A DNA stretch of 54,705 nucleotides from an uncultured Hungatella sp. (GCA_910577935.1 CAJTOT010000025.1:1-54705); one strand, 5' to 3'. Positions 33,771 through 42,638 are shown, counted from the first letter of the stretch. Translations and numbers: made by a program. The notes: a model not told the origin generated them from the sequence alone.

Positions 33771-34532
33771 GTGTACCATTTTTTCGTATCAAAAGACCAG
33801 ATCGGCCAGGAGGACATCGTCATCCGGGGCGGGGACGTGAACCATATCCGCAACGTGCTGCGGATGAAGCCTGGACAGAGGGTGTTTGTCAGCGACGGGG
33901 AGAAGACGGGCTATGAGTGCCAAATCACGGAGCTGACAGGGGAGGCGGTCACGGCCCGGATTCTGTCTGAGAGCGCCGACACGGCGGAACTGCCCGCCCG
34001 CCTCCATCTGTTCCAGGGACTTCCCAAAAGCGACAAGATGGAGCTGATCATCCAGAAGGCGGTGGAGCTGGGAGTCTATGAGGTGATTCCCGTAAAGACC
34101 CGCCGGACGGTGGTGAAGCTGGATGAGAAAAAGGAGGCGGCCAGAGTCGCCAGATGGAACGCCATCGCCGAGAGCGCCGCGAAGCAGTCAGGGCGCAGGG
34201 TGATTCCAAAAGTCACGGGAGTCATGACCTTTCGGGAGGCGCTGGACTACAGTGATGATTTTCAGGTAAAGCTCATCCCCTTCGAACACGCCCGGGGGAT
34301 GGAAGGCGCGAAGAGGGAGTTTGAGCGTATCCGGCCGGGTATGGACGCCGGGATTTTCATCGGCCCGGAGGGCGGCTTTGAGGACGAAGAGATCGCCTTG
34401 GCAGAGTCTCTGGGGGTGAAACCGGTTTCCCTGGGAAGGCGGATTCTGAGGACGGAGACAGCCGGGCTTATGGCGCTCTCCGTGGCCGGGTATCTGCTGG
34501 AGGCCGGTTTGAGTCCGGAGGAGTTCACCTGA
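33771..34532 (+). CDS. rsmE: 16S rRNA m3U1498 methyltransferase RsmE
   Basis: SPOUT-class enzyme that methylates U1498 of 16S rRNA. The 253-residue protein has the N-terminal PUA-like domain (VNHIRNVLRMKPGQ), then the knotted C-terminal domain with FIGPEGGFEDEE and LGRRILRTETAGL, the SAM-binding signature. The start is GTG 33771 with AAGGAG upstream. Confidence 0.96.
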   Translation: MYHFFVSKDQIGQEDIVIRGGDVNHIRNVLRMKPGQRVFVSDGEKTGYECQITELTGEAVTARILSESADTAELPARLHLFQGLPKSDKMELIIQKAVELGVYEVIPVKTRRTVVKLDEKKEAARVARWNAIAESAAKQSGRRVIPKVTGVMTFREALDYSDDFQVKLIPFEHARGMEGAKREFERIRPGMDAGIFIGPEGGFEDEEIALAESLGVKPVSLGRRILRTETAGLMALSVAGYLLEAGLSPEEFT

Positions 34533-34602
34533 AAACTGAAAAGGTCTGAAACCCGAAGAGAATCTGAAACCCGGAAAGAATAAGCATAGAGGAAGCGTAC
34601 AG

Positions 34603-35757
34603 ATGGAAGCGTATTTTGATAATTCGGCAACAACCAGGGTCCTGGACTCTGTGAGAGATATTGTAGTGAAGACCATGACGGAGGACTACGGCAACGCTGC
34701 CTCCAAACATGGCAGGGGCGTGAGGGCGGAGCAGTATATCCGGGAGGCCAGGAGCATTATCGCCAAGAGCCTGAAAGTGGAGGAGAAGGAGATCATCTTC
34801 ACCTCCGGAGGATCGGAGTCCAACAACATGGCCCTCATAGGGGCTGCCATGGCCAACCGGCGCAGGGGCAGCCACATCATCAGCACCAACGTGGAGCACT
34901 CCTCCGTCTACAACACGCTGGGATTCCTTGAGGAACAGGGATTTGAGATCACCTATCTTCCTGTGGACGCCCAGGGGCACATAAGCCTGGAGCAGCTGAA
35001 GGAGAGCCTTCGGCCGGAGACCATCCTGGTGTCGGTGATGTATGTGAACAACGAGGTGGGCTCGGTGGAGCCTGTGGAGGATATATCAAGAGTCATAAAG
35101 GAAAATCAGCCAGGCGCCCTCCTCCACGTGGACGCCATTCAGGCTTACGGGAAATACGAGATTCGCCCCAGGCGCCAGGGCATCGACTTAATGAGCGTCA
35201 GCGGCCACAAGCTCCACGGCCCCAAGGGCGTGGGCTTTCTGTATGTGGGGGACAAGGTGAAGGTGAAGCCTCTCATATACGGAGGCGGCCAGCAGAGGGG
35301 GATGCGCTCCGGCACGGAAAATGTGCCTGGGGTGGCAGGCCTGGGCGCGGCGGTGAAGGAGATGTACACCAACCACAAGGAGAAAGTGGATTACCTGTAT
35401 GGGCTGAAAGAGCATTTCATGGACAGAATCAGGGAGGTGGAAGGCTGTACGGTGAACAGCCAGCCGGGGAGAGAGAGCGCTCCCCAGATCGTCAGCGTCA
35501 GCTTTCAGGGCATCCGCGGCGAGGTGCTTCTCCACGCCCTGGAGGAGCGGGAGATCTATGTGTCTTCCGGGTCCGCGTGTTCCAGCAGCCATCCGGGAAT
35601 CAGCGGCACGCTGAAAGGCATCGGGGTGAAGCAGGAGCTTCTGGATTCCACCCTCAGGTTCAGCTTTGGGATGTTCAATAAGAAGGAAGAGATCGACTAT
35701 ACAATCGAGACGCTGAAAGAACTTTTGCCGGTGCTCCGCAGATACCGCAGGGCATGA
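34603..35757 (+). CDS. Cysteine desulfurase, IscS/NifS family
   Basis: PLP-dependent enzyme that takes sulfur from cysteine. The 384-residue protein has FTSGGSESNNMAL, the PLP lysine K203 in SGHKLHGPKG, and catalytic C326 in SSGSACSSSHPG. thiI lies 29 bp downstream, so the two probably form a dedicated sulfur relay for 4-thiouridine in tRNA, as with NifZ-ThiI in Bacillus. In the 35 bp upstream, TCTGAAACCCG is repeated twice. Confidence 0.93.
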   Translation: MEAYFDNSATTRVLDSVRDIVVKTMTEDYGNAASKHGRGVRAEQYIREARSIIAKSLKVEEKEIIFTSGGSESNNMALIGAAMANRRRGSHIISTNVEHSSVYNTLGFLEEQGFEITYLPVDAQGHISLEQLKESLRPETILVSVMYVNNEVGSVEPVEDISRVIKENQPGALLHVDAIQAYGKYEIRPRRQGIDLMSVSGHKLHGPKGVGFLYVGDKVKVKPLIYGGGQQRGMRSGTENVPGVAGLGAAVKEMYTNHKEKVDYLYGLKEHFMDRIREVEGCTVNSQPGRESAPQIVSVSFQGIRGEVLLHALEEREIYVSSGSACSSSHPGISGTLKGIGVKQELLDSTLRFSFGMFNKKEEIDYTIETLKELLPVLRRYRRA

Positions 35758-35786
35758 AGGGGCCGTCAGCGGGGAAAGGATAAACT

Positions 35787-36968
35787 ATGTTATATCAGTC
35801 ATTTTTAATCAAGTACGCGGAGATCGGAACCAAGGGAAAGAACCGGTATCTGTTTGAGGACGCCCTTATGAAGCAGATACGCCGCGCTCTCAAGGAGGTG
35901 GAAGGGGAGTTCGCGGTCACCAAGGAGATCGGACGCATCTACGTGCGGGCAAAAGGGGATTACGACTATGATGATGTCATCGAGGCGCTGAAGAGAGTTT
36001 TCGGCATCGCATGGATCTGTCCCATGTTTCAGATCGAGGACAGGGATTTTGAGAAGCTGAAAAAAGAGGTGGCAGACTACATCGGACAGGTGTACCCCGA
36101 CAGGCGCCTGACTTTCAAGGTGGACTCCCGCAGGGCAGACAAAACCTACCCTCTCACCTCGGAGGAGATGAACCGGGAGCTGGGGGAGGCCCTGTTAAAC
36201 GCTTATCCGGAGATGAAGGTGGATGTGCGCCGCCCCCAGGTCATGGTCAGGGTGGAGGTCAGAACCGGGGTAAACATCTATTCCCAGATGATTCCGGGCC
36301 CCGGCGGCATGCCGGTGGGGACCAACGGAAAGGCCATGCTCCTACTGTCCGGAGGCATCGACAGCCCGGTGGCGGGATACATGATCGCCAAGCGGGGGGT
36401 GAAGCTGGAGGCGGTGTATTTTCACGCGCCCCCATACACCAGCGAGAGGGCAAAGCAGAAGGTGGTGGATCTGGCAAAGCTGGTGTCCCGGTACTCCGGT
36501 CCCATCAGGCTCCACATCGTCAACTTCACGGATATCCAGCTGTATATCTACGAGCAGTGCCCTCACGAGGAGCTGACCATCATCATGCGGCGCTATATGA
36601 TGAAGATTGCCCAGGCCATCGGCGGGGAGACAGAGTGTCTGGCCCTCATCACTGGGGAGAGCATCGGCCAGGTGGCATCCCAGACAGTCCAGTCGCTGGC
36701 CGCCACCAACGAGGTGTGCTCCGTGCCCGTGTTCCGTCCGGTCATCGGGTTTGACAAGCAGGAGATTGTGGATATAGCGGAGAAGATAGGCACCTACGAG
36801 ACATCGATCCAGCCCTACGAGGACTGCTGCACTATATTTGTGGCCAAGCATCCGGTGACAAAGCCCAATGTGAAGATGATACATCGCTCTGAGGAAAACC
36901 TGAAGGAGAAGATCGACGAGATGGTGAAGACTGCCGTGGAGAACAGGGAGACGGTGATGTGCCGCTGA
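35787..36968 (+). CDS. thiI: tRNA 4-thiouridine synthase ThiI
   Basis: Makes s4U8 in tRNA and, in some bacteria, thiazole sulfur for thiamine. The 393-residue protein has a ferredoxin-like and THUMP region (about 1-165) and the PP-loop ATPase with LLLSGGIDSPVAGYM near residue 190. The C-terminal rhodanese domain of E. coli ThiI is absent, as in most Firmicutes, and the CTIFVAKHPVTKP end is typical. The desulfurase next door supplies sulfur. Confidence 0.96.
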   Translation: MLYQSFLIKYAEIGTKGKNRYLFEDALMKQIRRALKEVEGEFAVTKEIGRIYVRAKGDYDYDDVIEALKRVFGIAWICPMFQIEDRDFEKLKKEVADYIGQVYPDRRLTFKVDSRRADKTYPLTSEEMNRELGEALLNAYPEMKVDVRRPQVMVRVEVRTGVNIYSQMIPGPGGMPVGTNGKAMLLLSGGIDSPVAGYMIAKRGVKLEAVYFHAPPYTSERAKQKVVDLAKLVSRYSGPIRLHIVNFTDIQLYIYEQCPHEELTIIMRRYMMKIAQAIGGETECLALITGESIGQVASQTVQSLAATNEVCSVPVFRPVIGFDKQEIVDIAEKIGTYETSIQPYEDCCTIFVAKHPVTKPNVKMIHRSEENLKEKIDEMVKTAVENRETVMCR

Positions 36969-36974
36969 CAGGAC

Positions 36975-37000
36975 CGGGAGTCCGGCCCGCCGGACTCCCG
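36975..37000. other. Perfect stem-loop after thiI
   Basis: CGGGAGTCCGG (36975-36985) pairs with CCGGACTCCCG (36990-37000), loop CCCG. No T-run follows on either strand. It lies between the convergent thiI and HPr-like genes and may slow or end transcription or protect mRNA ends. Confidence 0.6.
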
Positions 37001-37060
37001 CGCCGCGGTTGTGATTCCGGTGGCGCGGAGGATAGTGGGCGGCGTCCAGGGCCGCAGAGG

Positions 37061-37300
37061 TTACTTGATGATGTAGGGAGAGAGCACGCCCAGAATCTCC
37101 TCCACGCTGCTTTCGGTCTCTGCGTGGATGTTCAAGTCGATGGGCTTGGAGAGATCCAGGCTGAAGATGCCCATGATGGATTTCGCGTCAATGACATACC
37201 TGCCGGACACCAGATCAAAATCTACGTCAAACTTTGTCAGATCATTGACAAAAGACTTTACTTTATCGATAGAGTTTAAAGAAATACGTACTGTTTTCAT
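37061..37300 (-). CDS. HPr-like protein lacking the phosphorylatable His
   Basis: A 79-residue HPr-fold protein. The regulatory serine block is kept (Ser41 in AKSIMGIFSLDL, the equivalent of Ser46 in HPr), but the active-site segment that should read GIHARPA is replaced by NSIDKVKSFV, with no His in it. It therefore cannot carry PTS phosphate like HPr and resembles Crh in principle. It might act with HPr kinase and CcpA, or bind other partners. The start ATG 37300 has AAGGAGG at good distance; the frame is open further upstream but has no better start. Confidence 0.85.
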   Translation of the reverse strand: MKTVRISLNSIDKVKSFVNDLTKFDVDFDLVSGRYVIDAKSIMGIFSLDLSKPIDLNIHAETESSVEEILGVLSPYIIK

Positions 37301-37330
37301 GGAAAACCTCCTTAAATATTGTGTCAGTAT

Positions 37331-37345
37331 ATGTTGAGACAACAT
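37331..37345. promoter_or_regulatory. Palindrome in the leader of the HPr-like gene
   Basis: ATGTTG-AGA-CAACAT, perfect 6+3+6, 31-45 bases upstream of the minus-strand ATG and just inside the predicted transcript. Possible operator or RNA hairpin. Confidence 0.45.
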
Positions 37346-37364
37346 GATATTTTTGTCTAGTTCA

Positions 37365-37393
37365 ATACTATAGATAAGGCAGTGAAAAGTCAA
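37365..37393 (-). promoter_or_regulatory. Possible promoter of the HPr-like gene
   Basis: Read on the minus strand: TTGACT (37393-37388), 17-bp spacer, TAGTAT (37370-37365). The MITE copy B begins 34 bp further upstream. Confidence 0.45.
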
Positions 37394-37426
37394 TAGTGAG
37401 TTTGCATGAAAAAAAGAAATTGCATG

Positions 37427-37560
37427 GTTACTGTTCATATGCGTTCACAGCAACCGGCAAAAATCCATGAAAATCGCCTGCGGCGATGGGTTTTTTGCCT
37501 GCCCGCCCAGGTTATCATACGGTCAGCGCAGCCAGTGCGCAGACCTACCTGAACAGTAAC
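37427..37560 (+). repeat. MITE-like element (copy B) with 8-bp target duplication
   Basis: A 134-bp element with the same ends as copy A: GTTACTGTTCA (37427-37437) and TGAACAGTAAC (37550-37560). It is flanked on both sides by ATTGCATG (37419-37426 and 37561-37568), a perfect 8-bp direct repeat, so insertion by a transposase-type event is well supported. It contains the ATCGCC-tgc-GGCGAT hairpin and GCGCA/TGCGC pair and encodes nothing. It sits between the HPr-like gene and mtaB. Confidence 0.93.
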
Positions 37561-37611
37561 ATTGCATGCCATCCGCCCGATGCGGCGGATATATTTTACG
37601 GAGGAAGCAAT

Positions 37612-38937
37612 ATGAGAAAGGCAGCCTTGCACAATCTGGGGTGTAAAGTCAATGCTTACGAGACAGAGGCCATGAGCCAGCTTTTAGAGGAGGCGGGTTA
37701 TGAGATCGTGCCGTTTGAGGAGGAGGCAGACGTGTATGTGATCAACACCTGCTCGGTCACCAACATAGCGGACCGCAAATCCCGCCAGATGCTCCGCCGG
37801 GCAAAGAAGAGAAATCCCCAGGCGGTGGTGGTGGCGGCGGGATGCTATGTCCAGGCTGCCGGGGAGGAGCTTAAGAAGGACCCGTCGGTGGACATAATCA
37901 TCGGGAATAACAAAAAGACGGAGCTGACGGAGATTCTGGAAAAGCATTTTGCCGGAAAGCATATGTCACAGGAAGAGTATCTTATTTCCATCGGAGACAC
38001 TCGCCGGTATGAGGAACTGAGCATCGGCAAAGTTTCCGGACATACCAGGGCGTTTGTCAAGATACAGGACGGGTGCAATCAGTTTTGCAGTTACTGCATT
38101 ATTCCGTACACAAGAGGAAGGGTGAGAAGCCGGAGGCCGGAGGATATCGTCGCCGAGGCGGAGAACCTGGTGGGCCAGGGCTACCAGGAGCTGGTGCTGA
38201 CGGGGATTCACTTAAGCTCCTACGGCGCAGATTTCCGGGAGGGCGGGGAGAATGCCCTGCTGCGGCTCATGACGGATCTTGATGCAATTGCGGGCTTAAA
38301 GAGGCTGCGCTTAGGTTCCCTGGAGCCGCGGATCGTCACAGGGGAATTTGCCGCATCCCTGGCAAAGCTGCGCACCATCTGCCCCCACTTTCATCTCTCC
38401 CTTCAGAGCGGATGCGACCGGGTGCTGAGACGCATGAACCGCCGCTACACTACCGCGGAGTATCAGGAGGTCTGCCGCGCCTTGAGAGCCTGTTTTGACA
38501 ACCCGGCCATAACCACAGACGTGATTGTGGGGTTTCCGGGGGAGACGGAGGAAGAATTCCGGGAGACCGTGGATTTTCTGCGGCAGATACATTTTTATGA
38601 GATGCACATATTCAAATATTCCAGGAGAGAGGGGACCAGGGCTGCCGGGATGGACGGCCAGATACAGGAAGCTGTAAAATCGGCCCGGAGCGATGAACTT
38701 CTGAATCTGGAGTCGGGCATGTCCCTGGAGTACAGGAGAAATTTCCTGGGGCAGGAGAAAGAGGTTCTGATGGAAGAGAAGACGGTCATAGACGGGGTCC
38801 CCTGGCTGACCGGATACACCAGGGAGTATATCAAGGCGGCCATTCCCTGGGACGAAGAGAAAAAGGGGCAGATGGTCAGGGGGATTTTCCGGGAAATGCT
38901 CACCGGTGAGATTGCGCTCATGGAGGAGAAAAAATAA
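37612..38937 (+). CDS. mtaB: tRNA N6-threonylcarbamoyladenosine methylthiotransferase
   Basis: Radical SAM methylthiotransferase that converts t6A37 to ms2t6A37 in tRNA. The 441-residue protein has the N-terminal MTTase domain (LGCKVNAYETEAM, INTCSVTN), the radical SAM site in CNQFCSYCIIPY, and a C-terminal TRAM region. The frame is open back to 37486 through the MITE, but ATG 37612 has GGAGG and starts with the family sequence MRKAALHNLGCK. In Bacillus mtaB follows rsmE directly; here three genes intervene. Confidence 0.95.
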   Translation: MRKAALHNLGCKVNAYETEAMSQLLEEAGYEIVPFEEEADVYVINTCSVTNIADRKSRQMLRRAKKRNPQAVVVAAGCYVQAAGEELKKDPSVDIIIGNNKKTELTEILEKHFAGKHMSQEEYLISIGDTRRYEELSIGKVSGHTRAFVKIQDGCNQFCSYCIIPYTRGRVRSRRPEDIVAEAENLVGQGYQELVLTGIHLSSYGADFREGGENALLRLMTDLDAIAGLKRLRLGSLEPRIVTGEFAASLAKLRTICPHFHLSLQSGCDRVLRRMNRRYTTAEYQEVCRALRACFDNPAITTDVIVGFPGETEEEFRETVDFLRQIHFYEMHIFKYSRREGTRAAGMDGQIQEAVKSARSDELLNLESGMSLEYRRNFLGQEKEVLMEEKTVIDGVPWLTGYTREYIKAAIPWDEEKKGQMVRGIFREMLTGEIALMEEKK

Positions 38938-39013
38938 AAGCAGGGGTGGCAGTCAAAATTCACGCCGGATTCCCCGCTCTGTATACTGTAACAAAAGTTT
39001 TATAAATATCCCC

Positions 39014-39042
39014 TTTACGAATCACCAAAAGTAGTATAGAAT
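39014..39042 (+). promoter_or_regulatory. Probable sigma-A promoter of ireB
   Basis: TTTACG (39014-39019), 17-bp spacer, TAGAAT (39037-39042), about 30 bp before the ATG at 39074. Confidence 0.55.
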
Positions 39043-39073
39043 AGATAGGAACAGTTAAAGGACGTGAGGACAG

Positions 39074-39334
39074 ATGGGCGATATTCATAATACACAGTTT
39101 TTCAGGGCAGTACAAGAGAATAAGATGGATGTGAGCCAGGTCCTGGAGCAGGTTTATCAGGCTCTGACCGAAAAGGGATATAACCCGGTGAATCAGATCG
39201 TGGGATATATCATGTCCGGGGACCCAACCTATATTACCAGTCACAAGAACGCCAGAAGTCTCATCATGAAAGTGGAACGGGATGAGATTCTGGAGGAACT
39301 TCTGTCTGTGTATATTCATGTGAGATTAAGGTAG
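39074..39334 (+). CDS. IreB family regulatory phosphoprotein (UPF0297)
   Basis: A small conserved Firmicute protein of 86 residues, phosphorylated by the Ser/Thr kinase IreK in Enterococcus and linked to cephalosporin tolerance. The sequence is typical: VYQALTEKGYNPVNQIVGYI and PTYITSHKNARSLI. It heads the conserved ireB-ruvX-DUF1292 series, although here a 379-bp spacer separates it from ruvX. Confidence 0.93.
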   Translation: MGDIHNTQFFRAVQENKMDVSQVLEQVYQALTEKGYNPVNQIVGYIMSGDPTYITSHKNARSLIMKVERDEILEELLSVYIHVRLR

Positions 39335-39713
39335 ATTCGTGTAGGATACGGTACGCGGCGCGCTGCGGCGGGAGATTGGACCGGGATTGCGTGGGCACCG
39401 CGGGAGGAAGACTGTCAGGTTTTGTCGCGGAGGGCGGATCTGGCAGTTTATTCTCGTGAAGGCAGATCCCAGGGCAGCAGACTGAAATCAGGCGGCCGGG
39501 TGCCAGCGCCGGCTGTCCGGCGTCAGGTGTATGGCAGGCCGGTGGCGGCTGTCCGGAGGTGAGCTGTCTGCGGGCCGGCTGCCCGGCGGATCGGAGCCGG
39601 GTATCTGACTGTGCGGGAAAAAATAGTTTGCGTCGGGGTAAAATCTGCAGGTGAACGACAGAGAAAAAAAGGGAGCCGGCAGTCTTTTTGCCGTTCCTTT
39701 GACGAGGTAATAT
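39335..39713. other. 379-bp GC-rich spacer between ireB and ruvX
   Basis: No gene is supported. Three imperfect copies of a GGCGGCTGTCCGG-like block occur at about 39508-39522, 39544-39557 and 39573-39590. These could be decayed repeats or self-pairing RNA. In related genomes ireB and ruvX are usually close together. No clear promoter is seen for ruvX. Confidence 0.5.
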
Positions 39714-40175
39714 ATGAGAATTATGGGATTGGATTACGGATCGAAAACTGTGGGAGTCTCCGTGTGCGACCCTCTGGGGATCACTGCCCAGGCGGTGGAG
39801 ACGATTGTGAGGAAAGAGGAGGACAAGCTGCGCCGGACGTGCCGGAGGATCGAGGCGCTGATTCAGGAATACCAGATTACATCGATTATTTTAGGTTATC
39901 CTAAGAATATGGATGATTCTGTCGGAGAGCGCGCAAGGAAGACTGAAGAGTTTAAGGAGATGCTTGAGAGAAGAACCGGGCTGCCGGTTATTTTGTGGGA
40001 CGAGCGTCTGACTACGGTGGAGGCAGATGAGATTCTGAGAGAGAGCGGCGTGCCGGCGGGAGACCGGAAGAAGGTCATTGACAAGGTGGCTGCCGGCATC
40101 ATTCTCCAGAGCTACCTAAACGCCGTGGAGTCAGAGAGAAAAAAAGGAGAGAGATCATGGATGAGGAGAAGATGA
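39714..40175 (+). CDS. ruvX: YqgF/RuvX-type nuclease
   Basis: A 153-residue RNase H-fold protein. Family members act as putative Holliday junction resolvase and in 16S rRNA 5' processing. Catalytic acids are plausible in MGLDYGSKTVGV (D6), LGYPKNMD and WDERLTTVEADEIL. The start ATG 39714 has GACGAGG upstream. DUF1292 overlaps its end by 19 bp. Confidence 0.93.
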   Translation: MRIMGLDYGSKTVGVSVCDPLGITAQAVETIVRKEEDKLRRTCRRIEALIQEYQITSIILGYPKNMDDSVGERARKTEEFKEMLERRTGLPVILWDERLTTVEADEILRESGVPAGDRKKVIDKVAAGIILQSYLNAVESERKKGERSWMRRR

Positions 40176-40435
40176 TTACCCTGACTACTTCCGACGGGGA
40201 GCAGCTGGAGTTTTACGTTCTGGAGGAGACCAGGATCAGCGGCATGAATTACCTGCTGGTGACGGACGCAGACGAGGAGGCCGAGGAGGGCGAATGCTAT
40301 ATCCTGAAAGACCGGTCGAAACAGGAGGCCGAGGAGGCCGTCTATGAATTTGTGGAGGACGACGGCGAGCTGGACTGTCTGTTTAAGATTTTTACGGAGC
40401 TGACAGAGGATATGGACGTGGATCTTAAGAAGTGA
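40157..40435 (+). CDS. DUF1292 family protein (YrzB-like)
   Basis: A 92-residue acidic protein of unknown role, conserved next to ireB and ruvX in Firmicutes. It contains ITLTTSDGEQLEFYVLEE and YVFEDDGE-like acidic end segments (VYEFVEDDGE). It overlaps ruvX, and fur starts directly at its stop, so the genes are translationally coupled. Confidence 0.92.
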   Translation: MDEEKMITLTTSDGEQLEFYVLEETRISGMNYLLVTDADEEAEEGECYILKDRSKQEAEEAVYEFVEDDGELDCLFKIFTELTEDMDVDLKK

Positions 40436-40437
40436 AC

Positions 40438-40956
40438 ATGAAACAGGATATATTTAAACAGATGCTGAAAGATAAAGGGCTGAAGGTCACGGGACAGCGC
40501 CTGCTGGTGCTGGAAACCATGGCAGCCCATCCGGGCGAGCATCTCACGGCCGAGGAGATCTTTGACCTGGCCAGGCAGCAGTACCCGGAGATCGGCCTGG
40601 CCACCGTCTACCGTACGCTCCAGGTACTGGTGGAGCTTCGGCTCATCGACAAGTTAAGCATTGACGACGGCTCCGCGAGATACGAGCTGGGCCGGGAGCT
40701 GGGCAGCGGGCGGCATCACCATCATCACGCCATATGCCTGGGGTGCAGGACGGTGTTTTCTCTGGAGGAGGACCTGCTTGACAACTTGGAGCAGAGTCTG
40801 CGTGACCGGCTGGGATTCGCCGTGACGGACCATGAAGTGAAATTTTACGGCTACTGCCGGACATGCCTGTCTAAAGGCATGCCAGTTAAAAAAAGAACCG
40901 GGGCGGCAAAGGACCCCGGATTGAAGGATAAATATAACAAGGAGGAAAGAGTTTGA
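40438..40956 (+). CDS. Fur family metal-responsive repressor
   Basis: A 172-residue protein with the N-terminal winged helix (GLKVTGQRLLVLETM, LATVYRTLQVL) and the C-terminal dimerisation and metal domain: HHHHHAICLGC, CRTC, and DHEVKFYGYC. The two CxxC pairs would hold structural zinc and the His cluster a sensing metal. Whether it is Fur, PerR or Zur cannot be decided from sequence. ATG 40438 is preferred over GTG 40432. Its stop overlaps the RNase J start. Confidence 0.92.
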   Translation: MKQDIFKQMLKDKGLKVTGQRLLVLETMAAHPGEHLTAEEIFDLARQQYPEIGLATVYRTLQVLVELRLIDKLSIDDGSARYELGRELGSGRHHHHHAICLGCRTVFSLEEDLLDNLEQSLRDRLGFAVTDHEVKFYGYCRTCLSKGMPVKKRTGAAKDPGLKDKYNKEERV

Positions 40957-42638
40957 GACAACAGAGTAAAAGACAGAATCAGAATCAGACCGAAAAAGTA
41001 AAGATCATTCCCCTGGGGGGACTTGAACAGATAGGGCTTAACATCACCGCCATCGAGTACGAGGACAGCATTATCGTCATCGACTGCGGCCTGGCGTTTC
41101 CCAGCGACGACATGCTGGGAATCGATCTGTGCATACCGGATGTGACGTATCTGAAACAGAATATCGAGAAGGTGAAGGGGTTTGTAATCACCCACGGACA
41201 TGAAGACCACATCGGCGCCCTGCCCTACATTCTGCCCCAGGTAAACGCCCCGGTGTACGGCACGAAGCTGACGGTGGCGCTGATTGAAAATAAATTAAAA
41301 GAGCACAACCTGTTAAAGAACACCAAGAGAAAGGTGGTAAAACACGGACAGTCCATCAATCTCGGGTGTTTCCGCATAGAGTTTGTGAAGACCAACCACA
41401 GTATCGCCGACGCGTCGGCCCTGGCCGTCTTCACACCGGCAGGGATTCTCCTGCACACAGGCGACTTTAAGATCGACTACACGCCGGTGTTTGGAGAGCC
41501 GGCGGATCTGCAGCGGTTCGCGGAGCTGGGCAAGAAGGGCGTGCTGGCGTTGATGTGCGACAGCACCAACGCTCTCCGCCGGGGCTTCACGGCGTCGGAG
41601 AGAACCGTGGGGAAGACCTTTGACGGAATCTTCTCCGAGCACAAGAACAACCGGATTATCGTTGCCACCTTCGCCTCCAACGTGGACAGGGTGCAGCAGA
41701 TCATCAACTCGGCTTACAAGTACGGCAGGAAAGTGGTGGTGGAGGGGCGGAGCATGGTGAATGTCATCGGCACTGCCAGCGAGCTGGGATACATCAAGAT
41801 CCCGGAGGGAACCCTCATCGACATCGACAATCTGAAGAATTATCCCGACGAGAAGACGGTGCTGATCACCACGGGAAGCCAGGGAGAGTCCATGGCGGCG
41901 CTGTCCAGGATGGCCTCGAGCAACCACAGGAAAGTGTCCATCAAGCCAGGGGACGTGGTGATTTTCAGCTCCAATCCCATTCCGGGCAACGAGAAGGCGG
42001 TGTCGAAGGTTATTAACGAGCTGTCCATCAAGGGCGCCGAGGTGATCTTCCAGGATACCCATGTGTCGGGCCATGCCTGCCAGGAGGAGATCAAGCTGAT
42101 CTATTCCCTGACCCATCCCAAGTACGCGCTCCCGGTTCACGGCGAATACCGCCATCTCGTGGCGCAGAGGGGCCTGGCGGAGTCCATGGGGATTCCCAAG
42201 GAGAACATCCTTCTCATGTCGTCGGGAGACGTGGTGGAGATTTCCCAGGAACAGTGCCGCGTGGTGGACCATGTCCAGTCAGGGGCCATCCTGGTCGACG
42301 GCCTGGGCGTGGGGGACGTGGGCAACATCGTGCTGCGGGACAGGCAGAATCTGGCCCAGAACGGCATTATCATCGTGGTTCTGACCCTGGAGAAGTACAG
42401 CAACCAGCTTCTGGCGGGGCCGGATATTGTGTCCAGAGGTTTCGTGTACGTGCGGGAGTCAGAGGACCTTCTGGAGGAGGCAAGGCATGTGGTGGAGGAA
42501 GCCGTTCAGGACTGCCTGGACCGACGGGTCAGCGACTGGGGCAAGATCAAGAATATTATCAGAGACAGCTTAAGCGATTTTCTGTGGAAGAAGATGAAGA
42601 GAAATCCCATGATTCTTCCCATAATCATGGAAGTCTGA
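40953..42638 (+). CDS. Ribonuclease J
   Basis: Metallo-beta-lactamase/beta-CASP ribonuclease with 5'-exo and endo activities, central to mRNA turnover and rRNA maturation. The 561-residue protein has THGHEDHIGALPYI (zinc site), HTGDFKIDY, FASNVDRV and the beta-CASP end with VHGEYRH. The start is TTG 40953 in TTTGAG, with AAGGAGG eight bases upstream, overlapping the fur stop. Between fur and the MltG-like gene, it breaks the ruvX-DUF1292-mltG order of Bacillus. Confidence 0.95.
   Translation: MRQQSKRQNQNQTEKVKIIPLGGLEQIGLNITAIEYEDSIIVIDCGLAFPSDDMLGIDLCIPDVTYLKQNIEKVKGFVITHGHEDHIGALPYILPQVNAPVYGTKLTVALIENKLKEHNLLKNTKRKVVKHGQSINLGCFRIEFVKTNHSIADASALAVFTPAGILLHTGDFKIDYTPVFGEPADLQRFAELGKKGVLALMCDSTNALRRGFTASERTVGKTFDGIFSEHKNNRIIVATFASNVDRVQQIINSAYKYGRKVVVEGRSMVNVIGTASELGYIKIPEGTLIDIDNLKNYPDEKTVLITTGSQGESMAALSRMASSNHRKVSIKPGDVVIFSSNPIPGNEKAVSKVINELSIKGAEVIFQDTHVSGHACQEEIKLIYSLTHPKYALPVHGEYRHLVAQRGLAESMGIPKENILLMSSGDVVEISQEQCRVVDHVQSGAILVDGLGVGDVGNIVLRDRQNLAQNGIIIVVLTLEKYSNQLLAGPDIVSRGFVYVRESEDLLEEARHVVEEAVQDCLDRRVSDWGKIKNIIRDSLSDFLWKKMKRNPMILPIIMEV

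Noticed and set aside
37486..37611. Longer N-terminus for MtaB reading out of the repeat element
   Set aside because: The extra 42 residues are translated MITE sequence with no family match; ATG 37612 has GGAGG and the normal start.
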